Source: JBFMFR01 sp040752025
Lineage (GTDB): Bacteria; Chloroflexota; Anaerolineae; Anaerolineales; UBA4823
Length of the DNA stretch: 64,000 nt
Direction: 5' to 3'
Assembly (NCBI GenBank): GCA_040752025.1
Contig: JBFMFR010000011.1
Span: 66,740 to 130,739, forward strand
This document shows, piece after piece, positions 33,726 to 42,114 of this stretch. The notes beneath the pieces are model-generated. The model saw only the letters and a list, made by a program, of their open reading frames with translations. It ran no database searches and was not told the DNA's origin. Each line of letters opens with the position of its first letter. Position 1 is the stretch's first letter. Position numbers and translations under genes: made by a program.

Positions 33726-34994
33726 ATGGAACGAACAAAACCCACAATTGGCATCTTACACTACACAGCTTCACCTGTCGTAGGCGGCGTGGAAGCCGTG
33801 ATCGATGCTCAAACCCAACTGCTATCGCGCGCCGGATATCCGCTCCGGGTGATCACCGGCAGAGGCAACGCTAACGCTTTTCCTGCCAGCACCCGCCTGG
33901 TCACCATACCTGAAATGGACACACAACACGCGCACTGGCTGCCGCTGCACCAGGCGCTGGAAAACGGGGCGAGATCACCCGAGATACAGAACCGATTCGA
34001 GGAGGCAGTCGAGCATTTGCAGAAGGCGCTGGCCAAGCACGTCTCAACTTGCGATACACTCATCATCCACAACGTCTTCACCAAGCACTTCAACCTGCCT
34101 CTCACCGCCGCATTACACCGCCTGATCGATAACGGACTGATCCGGCACAGCGTGGCCTGGTGCCACGATTTTTCCTGGACCAGCCCCAATTCGCGCTCGA
34201 AGGTTTACCCGGCTTATCCCTGGGATCTGCTGCGCAACGGGCGCCAGGACACACACTACGTGGTTGTTTCCCAGCAGCGGCAGGCAGAACTGGCCGGACT
34301 TTTTGGTTGGGAGCTGGAACGCATCCAGGTTATCTACAATGGTGTTGATCCGGCTGAGCTTCTTGGCCTGACCCCGCAAGGTATGGAGCTGGCCCAACGG
34401 CTAAACCTCTTGGGAAGCGATTTGAGCTTGATTATGCCAGTCCGTATTACCAAAGCCAAGAATTTCGAATACGCTTTGCGCCTGGTTGCTGCGATCAAAC
34501 GCCGCGGCTGCAAGGTAAAGCTGGTAATCACCGGTCCGCCTGATCCCCACGATCCGGAGAACTTGAAATATTATTCAACCTTGCTGGAACTGCGTTCCGA
34601 ACTGGAGCTGGTCGAAGAAGTGCGCTTTGTGTACGAGTCGGGGCCTGTTCCAGGGCAGCCCTACCAGATCAGCAGCCGCCAGGTGGGTGAGCTATATCGT
34701 CTGTGCGACATGCTGCTCATGCCCAGTCATCGCGAAGGTTTCGCCATGCCAGTGTTGGAGGCCGGATTAGCAGGTTTGCCGGTGGTATCTACAGATGTGC
34801 CCGCCGCCAGGGAAATCGGCGCAGAAGATGTGTTTATTTTCAACGCGCTCGAAATGCCGCCTGACGATCTGGCGCAATATCTCCTACAGCGTTCCCAACA
34901 CGATCCCCTGCTTCGCCTACGACGACGCGTACGCCAGAATTACACCTGGGATACGATTTTCGCCAGGCATATCGAGCCCTTGCTGAGAAATTAA
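33726..34994 (+). CDS. GT4 family glycosyltransferase
   Basis: The 422-residue protein has the two-Rossmann GT-B layout: an N-terminal acceptor domain opening with GILHYTASPVVGGVEAVID (the glycine-rich loop) and a C-terminal donor domain with MPVRITKAKNFEYAL and MPSHREGFAMPVLEAGLAGLPVV, the E-x7-E-type signature of GT4 retaining transferases. It begins five bases after the GT20 stop and ends one base before the phosphatase start, so all are one operon. In the context of a phosphatase and a GH63-like hydrolase it may use a sugar nucleotide to make or extend a glycosyl compatible solute. The acceptor is unknown. Confidence 0.82.
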   Translation: MERTKPTIGILHYTASPVVGGVEAVIDAQTQLLSRAGYPLRVITGRGNANAFPASTRLVTIPEMDTQHAHWLPLHQALENGARSPEIQNRFEEAVEHLQKALAKHVSTCDTLIIHNVFTKHFNLPLTAALHRLIDNGLIRHSVAWCHDFSWTSPNSRSKVYPAYPWDLLRNGRQDTHYVVVSQQRQAELAGLFGWELERIQVIYNGVDPAELLGLTPQGMELAQRLNLLGSDLSLIMPVRITKAKNFEYALRLVAAIKRRGCKVKLVITGPPDPHDPENLKYYSTLLELRSELELVEEVRFVYESGPVPGQPYQISSRQVGELYRLCDMLLMPSHREGFAMPVLEAGLAGLPVVSTDVPAAREIGAEDVFIFNALEMPPDDLAQYLLQRSQHDPLLRLRRRVRQNYTWDTIFARHIEPLLRN

Positions 34995-34995
34995 A

Positions 34996-35787
34996 ATGCA
35001 AGGGTTGTTACACGGTCCCGAATCCATACGCTTGCGCCTGTCCCAGGCCAAACGCCTGTCACTGTTCCTGGATTACGATGGCACACTGGCTGACTTCGCG
35101 GCTACCCCGGACGAGATCTGCCCCAACCCGGCGTTGATCGAGCTGCTATCGCGCCTGGTTCAGCAGCCGAACCTGCGCCTGGCTTTGGTCAGCGGCCGGC
35201 GGCTCGACCAGGTGCGCCAGTTGTTACCGATTCCGGGCATGCTGCTGGCTGGAACCTACGGGGTTGAGATTCTGACTGGAACCGGTGAGCACATCAACCG
35301 CCTGGATTTCGACCAGGTACGCCCGGTGCTGGAAGCAATCAAACCAGCCTGGCAGGCATTGCTGGTCAATCGCCAGGGATTTTTCCTGGAGGATAAAGGC
35401 TGGTCTTTGGCCCTGCATGCTCGCTTTGCCGAAAACGGGGAAGCCGAACAGGTATTATCCACGGCCCGCCAGGAAGTCAGTAACTTGGCCACCAATCCTG
35501 ACTTTCGCTTGCTCGGTGGACACAAGTTCCTCGAATTTAGCCCAATACTGGCCGATAAAGGTCAAACAGTGCGCTACCTGCTCGAGAGCTATCCCTACCA
35601 GGGCGCTCTGCCTGTATGCCTGGGCGATGATGATAAAGATGAGCGAGCTTTCGAGGTTGTCCAAAATTCGGGGGGGATAGCCATCCTGGTCTCCAGCTCG
35701 CCACGAACTACCCTGGCCAACTTGCGCCTGGAATCAACCCGGGCCGCCCGAGGATGGCTGGCAGGTCTGCTCGACGAAAGCACTTAA
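34996..35787 (+). CDS. otsB: Trehalose-6-phosphate phosphatase-like HAD hydrolase
   Basis: The 263-residue protein has HAD motif I DYDGTLADF near residue 23 (nucleophile and acid Asp), a conserved GTYGVE segment near 80, the lysine-bearing ADKGQTVRYLL of motif III and motif IV LGDDDKDERAFE. This pattern and length match the OtsB branch of the HAD superfamily. It should remove the phosphate from the product of the GT20 enzyme. It is the last gene of the solute operon, one base after the GT4 stop. A hairpin without a strong T-run lies about 30 bases downstream. Confidence 0.87.
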   Translation: MQGLLHGPESIRLRLSQAKRLSLFLDYDGTLADFAATPDEICPNPALIELLSRLVQQPNLRLALVSGRRLDQVRQLLPIPGMLLAGTYGVEILTGTGEHINRLDFDQVRPVLEAIKPAWQALLVNRQGFFLEDKGWSLALHARFAENGEAEQVLSTARQEVSNLATNPDFRLLGGHKFLEFSPILADKGQTVRYLLESYPYQGALPVCLGDDDKDERAFEVVQNSGGIAILVSSSPRTTLANLRLESTRAARGWLAGLLDEST

Positions 35788-35794
35788 ACCTGGG

Positions 35795-35834
35795 TATAAT
35801 TTACCTGTAAGCCTCTCACCCGCACAGTGCGGGT
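35795..35834 (+). promoter_or_regulatory. TATAAT box and hairpin between solute operon and receiver gene
   Basis: A perfect TATAAT (35795-35800) lies just after the phosphatase stop. ACCCGCA at 35818-35824 pairs with TGCGGGT at 35828-35834 across a three-base loop. The hairpin would lie in the 5' leader of the receiver gene if the box is used, or act as a weak terminator for the solute operon. Confidence 0.45.
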
Positions 35835-35855
35835 TATTGTAGTGAACGGACAGGT

Positions 35856-36512
35856 ATGAGCAAGATCCAGGTTCTGCTAGTAAACGAAATTCGCCTGATG
35901 GGCAACGTGATCGCCGCCTCACTGGAAGACGAGGCGGATATCACTATTGTTAGCTGCGTGACGAACTCTGAAGAAGCGATCCAGATCATCCGTGAGGAGA
36001 AAGTGGATATCGCCCTGATCAGCACACGCTTGCCCGAGCAAGGCGCTTTGAACCTGACGCGGGAGATCTCGAATATCGCCCCCGCCACCAAAGTGCTGAT
36101 TCTGGGACTGACCGAGAACAAAGAGCGCGTATTACAATATGTCGAAGCTGGCGCATCCGGCTATGTGCTCAAAGATCACTCGATGGAAGACTTATTGGAG
36201 ACCATCCGCGCCGCCAGAAGCGGCGAGGCGCACGTTTCGCCAGAGATCGCCGCGGCCATGATGGCGCGCATCTCGGAACTGGCACAGTTGTTCGCTGGTT
36301 TGGAGAACAGTACCGCCAGTTCGGCCGGGCTGACTCCTCGTGAAATCGAGGTTTTAGAACTGATCGGCGCAGGGCTGACCAATCAGGAGATCGCCGATCA
36401 TCTGGTGATCGAAATTGGCACGGTGAAGAACCACGTTCACAACATCCTGGATAAACTCAACGTCAGCAGCCGGGGTGAAGCTGCAGCTTACCTGACCTTT
36501 ATCCAGAAATAA
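35856..36512 (+). CDS. NarL/LuxR-type response regulator with degenerate receiver
   Basis: The 218-residue protein has an N-terminal receiver-like domain (1 to about 120) and a C-terminal LuxR/NarL helix-turn-helix (LTPREIEVLELIGAGLTNQEIADHL, then IGTVKNHVHNILDKLNV). The receiver lacks the phosphoacceptor: DIALISTRLP aligns with the NarL segment DLILLDLNMP, placing S56 at the Asp. The acidic pair is reduced to N10-E11, while the Lys of GYVLKD remains. Such atypical receivers usually act without a kinase, through ligand, partner or constitutive dimer. No histidine kinase is adjacent. A second receiver-like protein with the same Asp-to-Ser change is encoded 178 bases downstream. Confidence 0.88.
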   Translation: MSKIQVLLVNEIRLMGNVIAASLEDEADITIVSCVTNSEEAIQIIREEKVDIALISTRLPEQGALNLTREISNIAPATKVLILGLTENKERVLQYVEAGASGYVLKDHSMEDLLETIRAARSGEAHVSPEIAAAMMARISELAQLFAGLENSTASSAGLTPREIEVLELIGAGLTNQEIADHLVIEIGTVKNHVHNILDKLNVSSRGEAAAYLTFIQK

Positions 36513-36526
36513 TCCCTCTCTTCAAA

Positions 36527-36569
36527 ATATATCCTGATCTATATCTTGCACCTATACCCGGATATATGG
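36527..36569. promoter_or_regulatory. Putative regulator site upstream of the small receiver-like gene
   Basis: ATATATCC at 36527-36534 and GGATATAT at 36560-36567 are inverted, centres 33 bases apart (about three helical turns). The right arm is part of CTATACCCGGATATATGG (36552-36569), nearly identical to a site before the compatible-solute operon. Confidence 0.45.
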
Positions 36570-36689
36570 CATAGTTGTCCAGGCTATGCTATGCTTGAAA
36601 AAGCGCAGCACTTGTTGTTTTGTCAGGCAGCGCCCAGGTTGATAAAGCCTGGGCGAGCAGCCAGTCAAAAGAAATAAGGTAGCAGTTTC

Positions 36690-37037
36690 GTGGATAAAGA
36701 TAAACAGATTATATTGACCGATGGATCACGCTTGCTGAGCGAAATGCTCCAACGAGTGATTGACAAGGCCGATGGCCTGCAAGTAGCCAGCATCGTACAC
36801 GATCTGTACCAACTGGACAAGGTCATCGAACAAACACAGGCCGACTGGATAATCCTATCCCTGGCGCCCGGAGATGTCATCCCAGAACTGGTTGACCAGA
36901 TCATCCGGAAACGCCCGGTACGTTTCCTGGCGGTTGCCTATGATGGCAGCCAGATTAAAATGAGATGGCTGGAAACCCACGAGAAAAGCCTGAATAACCT
37001 TTCTCTGGACGATCTGATTTCAGTGTTGCAAAATTAA
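36690..37037 (+). CDS. Small stand-alone receiver-like protein without phosphoacceptor
   Basis: This 115-residue protein starts at a GTG. It has the alternating strand/helix pattern of a receiver domain: IILTDGSRLLSEML, then ADWIILSLAPGDV and FLAVAYDGS. S57 lies where the phosphorylated Asp should be. No output domain follows. The leader contains a GC-rich hairpin (CGCCCAGG at 36631-36638 with CCTGGGCG at 36648-36655) and the ATATATCC/GGATATAT site. It may act as a binding partner or competitor of the atypical response regulator encoded upstream. I do not recognise a named family, so function is inferred from fold alone. Confidence 0.7.
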   Translation: MDKDKQIILTDGSRLLSEMLQRVIDKADGLQVASIVHDLYQLDKVIEQTQADWIILSLAPGDVIPELVDQIIRKRPVRFLAVAYDGSQIKMRWLETHEKSLNNLSLDDLISVLQN

Positions 37038-37148
37038 CCCAATCAGCCAGATACAGCGATTAGAATGCGATAAAAAAGAGAATCGCAGCAGTACAGGCTG
37101 TGCTCTCTTAGTAGAAAATGGCGCCATAACAATTTTGAGGAGTTAGAG

Positions 37149-37499
37149 ATGGAACACGCCACGGATCTTGAACTAGTCCGCCAAAAATTGGCGGCTCATC
37201 GTGCCACCTTGCTGCAGAACATTGCAGACGAACAAGAACGTCTTGGGCGCGCTCGGACTGCCAACCCCGACCGGGCCGACTTAGCCGATGCCTACATCAG
37301 CCGCGAACGCCGCTCGGCTTTCTTAGCGCGCAACGAGGAGCATCTCGAACTGGTAGAGGCCGCCATCAAACGCCTGGAAGAAGGCCAATACGGCCTGTGC
37401 ACGCGCTGCGGCGAGCCTATTCAGGCAGAACGGCTGGAGGTGCTGCCCGAAGCGCCTTTATGCATGGAATGCCAGAGGAAAGCAGAAACTCCCCGGTGA
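37149..37499 (+). CDS. TraR/DksA-type zinc-finger protein
   Basis: The 116-residue protein has an N-terminal helical coiled-coil region with an acidic tip and a C-terminal four-cysteine zinc finger (CTRCGEPI then CMECQ) preceded by RLEEGQYGLC, the TraR/DksA signature. Members bind the RNA polymerase secondary channel and tune transcription, usually with ppGpp in proteobacteria; short versions in other phyla are less studied. The start has a GAGGAG site seven bases upstream. It is transcribed with the direction of the receiver genes but 111 bases away, and is convergent with the hydrolase gene. Confidence 0.87.
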   Translation: MEHATDLELVRQKLAAHRATLLQNIADEQERLGRARTANPDRADLADAYISRERRSAFLARNEEHLELVEAAIKRLEEGQYGLCTRCGEPIQAERLEVLPEAPLCMECQRKAETPR

Positions 37500-37517
37500 G
37501 GTCGGAGCACAGGCTTG

Positions 37518-38327
37518 CTACAAACTTCTATCCACCTCGTGCCCGTCCAGGAAATCCAGCACCATCCGGTTGACCTTCATCGGCTGGCCGATGTGCGGCT
37601 GGTGGCCCGAGTGCGCCAGGCACTGACCGACTGCATCCGGCAAGCGCTCCACCAAGGGCTGAAAAGACCTCGGATTGAGGGTCAGGTCATGTCCCCCCCA
37701 GACCACCAGAGTGCGAACCCGCACGCCCTCAACATAGGGCATCAAATCGGGGATATTACCGACCACGCGCAGGATATCCGGCGAGGCGCGCTTGTAATCC
37801 AGGGCAATGCGCTGGCGCGCCTGCGGCGAAAAACCCGCCAGGTTGATATTATCCCAGGATAACGCCAGGTTGATCCACTCCAGCGGCACTGCCCGTAAAG
37901 CCCTGGCGCCCACCCCTGGCCGGTGGCGAAACAGGCGCAGCAGGGGCGATACCTGCCCCAGGCGATACAACGGCGAAATCAGCGCCAGCGTCTGCACCCA
38001 CCCCGGGTGGCGCATGCAGTACTTCAGGGAGAGGTACCCGCCCAGCGAATGCCCCACAAGCCGCAGGGGCGGCTGCAAGTTCAGCGCATCGATCCAGGCT
38101 TCGAAAGCCTGGTAGAAGGATTCCACGGTGTACGCTTTGCGGTCAGCCGGCTTGTCGCTATCCCCATGACCGAGCAAATCTACTGCCAGCGCCCGGTAGC
38201 CTACCGATGCCAGGGCGGGCAGCAGCGCATCCCAATCGTAACGCGAAGCCGCCAGGCCGTGAACCAGTATGACTGTCGGGCGCCCATTCGGGGTACCCAT
38301 CTCAACGTAACTGAGTCTGTAATCCAT
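37518..38327 (-). CDS. Alpha/beta hydrolase
   Basis: The roughly 269-residue protein has the alpha/beta-hydrolase landmarks: oxyanion segment VILVHGLAASRYDW near the N terminus, nucleophile elbow GHSLGGY, acid in VWGGHDLTL and the catalytic His in HSGHQPHIGQP. It is a cytosolic esterase, lipase or C-C hydrolase type enzyme of undetermined substrate. I use the ATG at 38327; an in-frame GTG at 38345 would add six residues. It lies about 30 bases after the fused hydrolase-ligase gene on the same strand, so the two are probably cotranscribed and may act on the same acyl substrate. Confidence 0.87.
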   Translation of the reverse strand: MDYRLSYVEMGTPNGRPTVILVHGLAASRYDWDALLPALASVGYRALAVDLLGHGDSDKPADRKAYTVESFYQAFEAWIDALNLQPPLRLVGHSLGGYLSLKYCMRHPGWVQTLALISPLYRLGQVSPLLRLFRHRPGVGARALRAVPLEWINLALSWDNINLAGFSPQARQRIALDYKRASPDILRVVGNIPDLMPYVEGVRVRTLVVWGGHDLTLNPRSFQPLVERLPDAVGQCLAHSGHQPHIGQPMKVNRMVLDFLDGHEVDRSL

Positions 38328-38360
38328 AGGCCTGTTTAGCACCACTGGCTGAGAAGCCCC

Positions 38361-40883
38361 TCATTCCGCCGGGATGTTCCCGTAGCGCTCACTCTCGCGG
38401 AAGTAGCGCGCCAGCTCACGCCGCAGCACCTTGCCAATGAACGTGCGCGGAAAATCCTCCACGAAAATGACCAGCTTCGGCACCAATTCCGGCGGCAGGC
38501 GGCGCTTGCAGTACGTAATCAGCGCATCTGCCGTAGGTCGCTCCCGCCGGGCAATTACAAAAGCAATCGGCTGTCCGGCGATTGCCACCACCGCAGCCTC
38601 TTTCACCTGCGGCACTTCAAACAACACTTCTTCCACATCCCGCGGGAAAGCCGGCTGGTCCGGACGGCTGGGATACCACATATCCGCCTTGCGCGCAATG
38701 ATGCGGAAATAGCCATCGCCGTCCACCTGGGCGACATCGCCGGTCAGTAGCCAGCCATCCGCAGAAAGCACCCGCCGGGTAGCATTTGGATTGTTCCAAT
38801 AGCCCATCATCACCTGCGGGCCGCGCACGGCCAGTTCACCGATCTGGCCCACCGGGACCTCGGCTTTGCCATGCCGCAGATCTACCACCCTGGCCTGGGT
38901 GGAAGGCAGGGGGATGCCAATGCTGCCCACCTTGCGCAAGCCATTCAATGGGTTGGCGTGAGTCACCGGTGAGGCTTCTGTGAGGCCATAACCCTCCACC
39001 AGCCGCCCGCGCGTCAGCTTTTCGAAGGCCTCCTGCACCTCCACCGGCAGCGGCGCCGAGCCGCTAATGCAGGCTTTGATCGAAGCAATCCCAAAACGGC
39101 GCACACCAGGGAAATCCTTCAAGGCCACATACATCTGCGGCACACCCGGGAAGATCGTCGGGCGCTGCTTCTTGATCGTCTGCAGGACATCCTCCGCCTC
39201 GAAACGCGGCTTGAGGATCAAGGTAGCCCCCAGGGCAACCGGCACGTTCAGCGCCGCCGTCAGGCCATAGCTGTGCGGAATCGGCAAAGCGCACAAAAAG
39301 CGCTCCTGCCCCTCCCTGGCATCCGGAATCCAATGCCGGGTCTGATTGGCATTGGCCACCAGGTTGCGGTGAGAGAGCATCACGCCCTTGGGCCGGTCCG
39401 TCGTGCCGCCGGTGTAAGCGATCACGGCCAGGTCAGTCGGCAAAACGTTCACGTCGGGCGATTCCCGGCTCTGGGAATACAGCTCGCGACTGAAAATATG
39501 CATGCTGGCGTCCAATGGGATATCCAGCAGGTGACGCTTACGCTGTTCAGGAGTGAGCCAAAGCGCCAGGCGCTTGAAGAGCGGCAAATAATCGCTGATG
39601 TGTGCAAAGATGATGTGCTTGAGGGGCGAATCGCCGGCCGGCTCCAACTGCGCCCTGATCTGGTGGATCAGATCGTCGAACTGCGTCAGTGTGACCAGCA
39701 CCTTGGCTCCGCTGTCACGGATCTGGTGGATGAGCTCGGCTGGCTCCGTGGTCGGCAGCGTAAACACAGCTACCGCCCCGGCCTTCAATGTGCCGTAGAA
39801 GGCGATCACCAGTTGAGGCAAATTGGGCAAGAAAAGCATCACGCGCTCGCCAGGCTGCACGCCCAGGGAAAGCAGGAAGTTGGCAAAGCGGTTGGCTTCC
39901 CGGTTGAGGCGCAAATAGGAAATGCGGCTGCCCTCGAAGGCCAGAGCCGTTTTGAACGGAAAACGCCGCGCTGTCGAACGCAGCAGCGAGTGCACCGGCA
40001 CCCGCGGCACAGCGATGGTATAGGGTACACCAGCGTCATAGTAAGGCAGCCAGGGCCGCTCTTTCAATAGGGCTGCCCGGCGGGCTTCCTCCGCCGAAAC
40101 ATCTACCTGAGAAAATGCATGCGCCCTGGCTTGCATAAAACGCTCAATCGCCCGGTTGACTGCCTCGCGACGCTCAAGCATCACCATGTGTCCGGAAGCG
40201 CCTACATCCGCCTCCTCCGCCGCCGGGATGGCGCGCGCCACTTCTTCGAACATGGGCTGCTTGAAAACCGCATCCAGATGTCCGCGCACCACCAGGGTGG
40301 GCACCTTCAGCCCACGGAACAACGCCCAGCCATTCCAGACGGATAGGTTATGTTCATACAGGGCCTTCAAGGCGTGCGGCGGGGCTCCCAGCCAGCGGCG
40401 CGTGAAGATCGCCAACGAGGACAAGAGTGTAACAGGCAGGCGTAATAAAAAGCGGTACAACGGATTCAGTAGATACTCGCCTGAAGTGGCGATCAAGATC
40501 AGGTGGCTGACGCGTTCCGGATACGCTGCGGCAAATTCTGCTACTACCGCCCCGCCAAAAGAGTGCCCGGCTAACACCACCGGCTCGCTAACCCCCAATC
40601 GATCCAGGGCAGACACCAGGTCTTCCAAGATGTCCGCCATGGTGTAGCCGCTGCGCGGCTTATCTGAGCGCCCGTGCCCGCGCAGGTCGATGGCAATTAC
40701 CCGGTTGGCATCCGAAAACTTGCGCAACTGGTACTGCCACTGCGTGGCCTGCCCGCCGAACCCGTGAACGAACAGCATGGTGCGCTGCGGGTAATCCGGG
40801 GCCACGTCGATCACCGATAGACGCACAACGGGTTTTATCGCAACCAGCACTTCCCGGCGGTAGAGTTCCAGGTCAACTTCCAT
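38361..40883 (-). CDS. Alpha/beta hydrolase - acyl-CoA ligase (AMP-binding) fusion
   Basis: The 840-residue protein joins two enzymes. Residues about 20-260 are an alpha/beta hydrolase with MLFVHGFGGQATQW, the nucleophile elbow GHSFGG and a terminal catalytic-His region (SGHMVMLERRE). Residues about 290-830 are an adenylate-forming ligase with the P-loop AYTGGTTDRPKGVMLSH, GYGLTEASPV, LTGDVAQVD and the C-terminal lysine segment RTFIGKVLRREL. Together they could release an acid from an ester and activate it as CoA thioester. I start at the ATG at 40883, six bases after a TAAACT -10 box, instead of a TTG six bases upstream. Its 3' neighbour is a stand-alone hydrolase. The substrate is unknown; a long-chain acid is typical for the ligase branch. 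Confidence 0.87.
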   Translation of the reverse strand: MEVDLELYRREVLVAIKPVVRLSVIDVAPDYPQRTMLFVHGFGGQATQWQYQLRKFSDANRVIAIDLRGHGRSDKPRSGYTMADILEDLVSALDRLGVSEPVVLAGHSFGGAVVAEFAAAYPERVSHLILIATSGEYLLNPLYRFLLRLPVTLLSSLAIFTRRWLGAPPHALKALYEHNLSVWNGWALFRGLKVPTLVVRGHLDAVFKQPMFEEVARAIPAAEEADVGASGHMVMLERREAVNRAIERFMQARAHAFSQVDVSAEEARRAALLKERPWLPYYDAGVPYTIAVPRVPVHSLLRSTARRFPFKTALAFEGSRISYLRLNREANRFANFLLSLGVQPGERVMLFLPNLPQLVIAFYGTLKAGAVAVFTLPTTEPAELIHQIRDSGAKVLVTLTQFDDLIHQIRAQLEPAGDSPLKHIIFAHISDYLPLFKRLALWLTPEQRKRHLLDIPLDASMHIFSRELYSQSRESPDVNVLPTDLAVIAYTGGTTDRPKGVMLSHRNLVANANQTRHWIPDAREGQERFLCALPIPHSYGLTAALNVPVALGATLILKPRFEAEDVLQTIKKQRPTIFPGVPQMYVALKDFPGVRRFGIASIKACISGSAPLPVEVQEAFEKLTRGRLVEGYGLTEASPVTHANPLNGLRKVGSIGIPLPSTQARVVDLRHGKAEVPVGQIGELAVRGPQVMMGYWNNPNATRRVLSADGWLLTGDVAQVDGDGYFRIIARKADMWYPSRPDQPAFPRDVEEVLFEVPQVKEAAVVAIAGQPIAFVIARRERPTADALITYCKRRLPPELVPKLVIFVEDFPRTFIGKVLRRELARYFRESERYGNIPAE

Positions 40884-40918
40884 AGTCAAAGTTTACAATA
40901 TTTACCGGAAAACGTAAA
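40884..40918 (-). promoter_or_regulatory. Leaderless-type promoter of the hydrolase-ligase gene
   Basis: On the minus strand TTTACG (40918-40913) is followed after 17 bases by TAAACT (40895-40890) and after six more bases by the ATG at 40883. Spacing is canonical and leaves almost no 5' leader. Confidence 0.55.
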
Positions 40919-40963
40919 GCCACATTTGGCAAATACTTGCAGTAAAATAAAGATTAGAAAACC

Positions 40964-40992
40964 TTGACATTTTACATTAATCCTGCTATCAT
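40964..40992 (+). promoter_or_regulatory. Sigma70-type promoter of the LacI operon
   Basis: TTGACA at 40964-40969 is separated by exactly 17 bases from TATCAT at 40987-40992, a near-consensus vegetative promoter. The predicted transcription start falls inside the palindromic operator that begins four bases downstream. Confidence 0.8.
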
Positions 40993-40995
40993 GTT

Positions 40996-41031
40996 GTTAT
41001 CGATCCCGTTATCGATAACGGGATCGATAAC
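40996..41031. promoter_or_regulatory. Perfect 36-bp palindromic operator for the LacI-type regulator
   Basis: The two 18-base arms, starting with GTTATCGATCCCGTTATC at 40996-41013, are exact reverse complements. The centre holds CCGTTATCGATAACGG, which fits LacI-family operators with a central CG. The outer arms hold further GTTATCGAT half-sites, so more than one dimer might bind. It overlaps the predicted transcription start, as expected for autorepression. Confidence 0.8.
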
Positions 41032-41047
41032 AAAAACAAAGAGAGAA

Positions 41048-42100
41048 ATGAAACCACACAAACGTCCTACGATCAAAGAAGTGGCCCTAGCGGCGGGAGT
41101 ATCCACCCAGACCGTTTCGCGCGTGATCAACGCGCGCCCCGATGTTTCCCCCGAGACCCGCCAGCACGTACAGGAAGTGATCGAGAAATTGGACTATCAG
41201 CCCAGCGCCCTGGCTCGCAGTCTGATCCAACAGCGCAGTTACACTTTGGGCGTGGTCACAGCTGGTCTGAAATACATCGGGCCGTCGCGCACACTCAATG
41301 GCATTACCTTCAAAGCCGAAGAGCTGGGCTATTCGCTGCTGCTGAAAGAACTGCCGCGCTTCGACACAAACAACATCGTGCCCCTGATCCAATCGCTGCT
41401 GGCGCGCCACGTAGACGGCATCATCTGGGCCGTACCAGAAGTCGGGGATAACCGTTCCTGGCTGGAGAAGCACCTGGCCGACCTGCCCGTGCCGATTGTT
41501 TTCCTGGCTATGCACCCCTACCCCAGCGCCACCGTGATCTCGGTCGACAATTACCTGGGCGCCCGCCTCGCCACCACACATTTGATCGAGCAAGGCCGCC
41601 ATCACATCGGCCACATCTCCGGGCCGCTGGACTGGTGGGAAGCGCGCCAGCGTCTGGATGGCTGGCAGGATACGCTCAAAGAGGCCGGGTTCCAGGTCAG
41701 CAATCGACATTGGGTGGAAGGCAACTGGTCTTCATCCAGCGGAGCAGAAGCCATCCAACAGTTGTTTCAACAATATCCCGAAATGGATGCAATTTTCGTA
41801 GCCAATGACCAGATGGCGTTGGGCGTGATGCAGATTGCCTGCAAACGAGGCTTGAGCATCCCGCGCGACCTGGTTGTGGTGGGTTTCGACAATATCGTAG
41901 AATCAGCCTATTTTTGGCCGCCATTAACTACCATACAACACGATCAACATACGCTGGGCTGCATGGCGGTTCAAGAGATCGTGGGCACCATCGAGGATAG
42001 CTGGCAAAAGCGGCCCGCTGCTAAACCAAAAAATATCCTGCTTCAGCCAACACTTTTGATACGGGAAAGCTCTACAGCAAAGGTAAAGATGATCTCTTAG
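41048..42100 (+). CDS. LacI family transcriptional regulator
   Basis: The 350-residue protein starts with the LacI helix-turn-helix TIKEVALAAGVSTQTVSRVIN and the hinge LDYQPSALARSL, then has the periplasmic-binding-protein-like effector domain (VVTAGLKYIGPSRT, DGIIWAVPE, GHISGPLDWWEARQRLDGW, FVANDQMALGVM, VVGFDN). The start is the ATG at 41048 directly before the helix-turn-helix; a frame open to 40964 runs through the promoter and operator and is not credible. A perfect palindrome overlaps its own promoter, so it likely represses itself and the dehydrogenase and aldolase genes that follow. The effector is probably a sugar or sugar derivative. Confidence 0.93.
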   Translation: MKPHKRPTIKEVALAAGVSTQTVSRVINARPDVSPETRQHVQEVIEKLDYQPSALARSLIQQRSYTLGVVTAGLKYIGPSRTLNGITFKAEELGYSLLLKELPRFDTNNIVPLIQSLLARHVDGIIWAVPEVGDNRSWLEKHLADLPVPIVFLAMHPYPSATVISVDNYLGARLATTHLIEQGRHHIGHISGPLDWWEARQRLDGWQDTLKEAGFQVSNRHWVEGNWSSSSGAEAIQQLFQQYPEMDAIFVANDQMALGVMQIACKRGLSIPRDLVVVGFDNIVESAYFWPPLTTIQHDQHTLGCMAVQEIVGTIEDSWQKRPAAKPKNILLQPTLLIRESSTAKVKMIS

Positions 42101-42114
42101 ATGGAAAAATCTCG

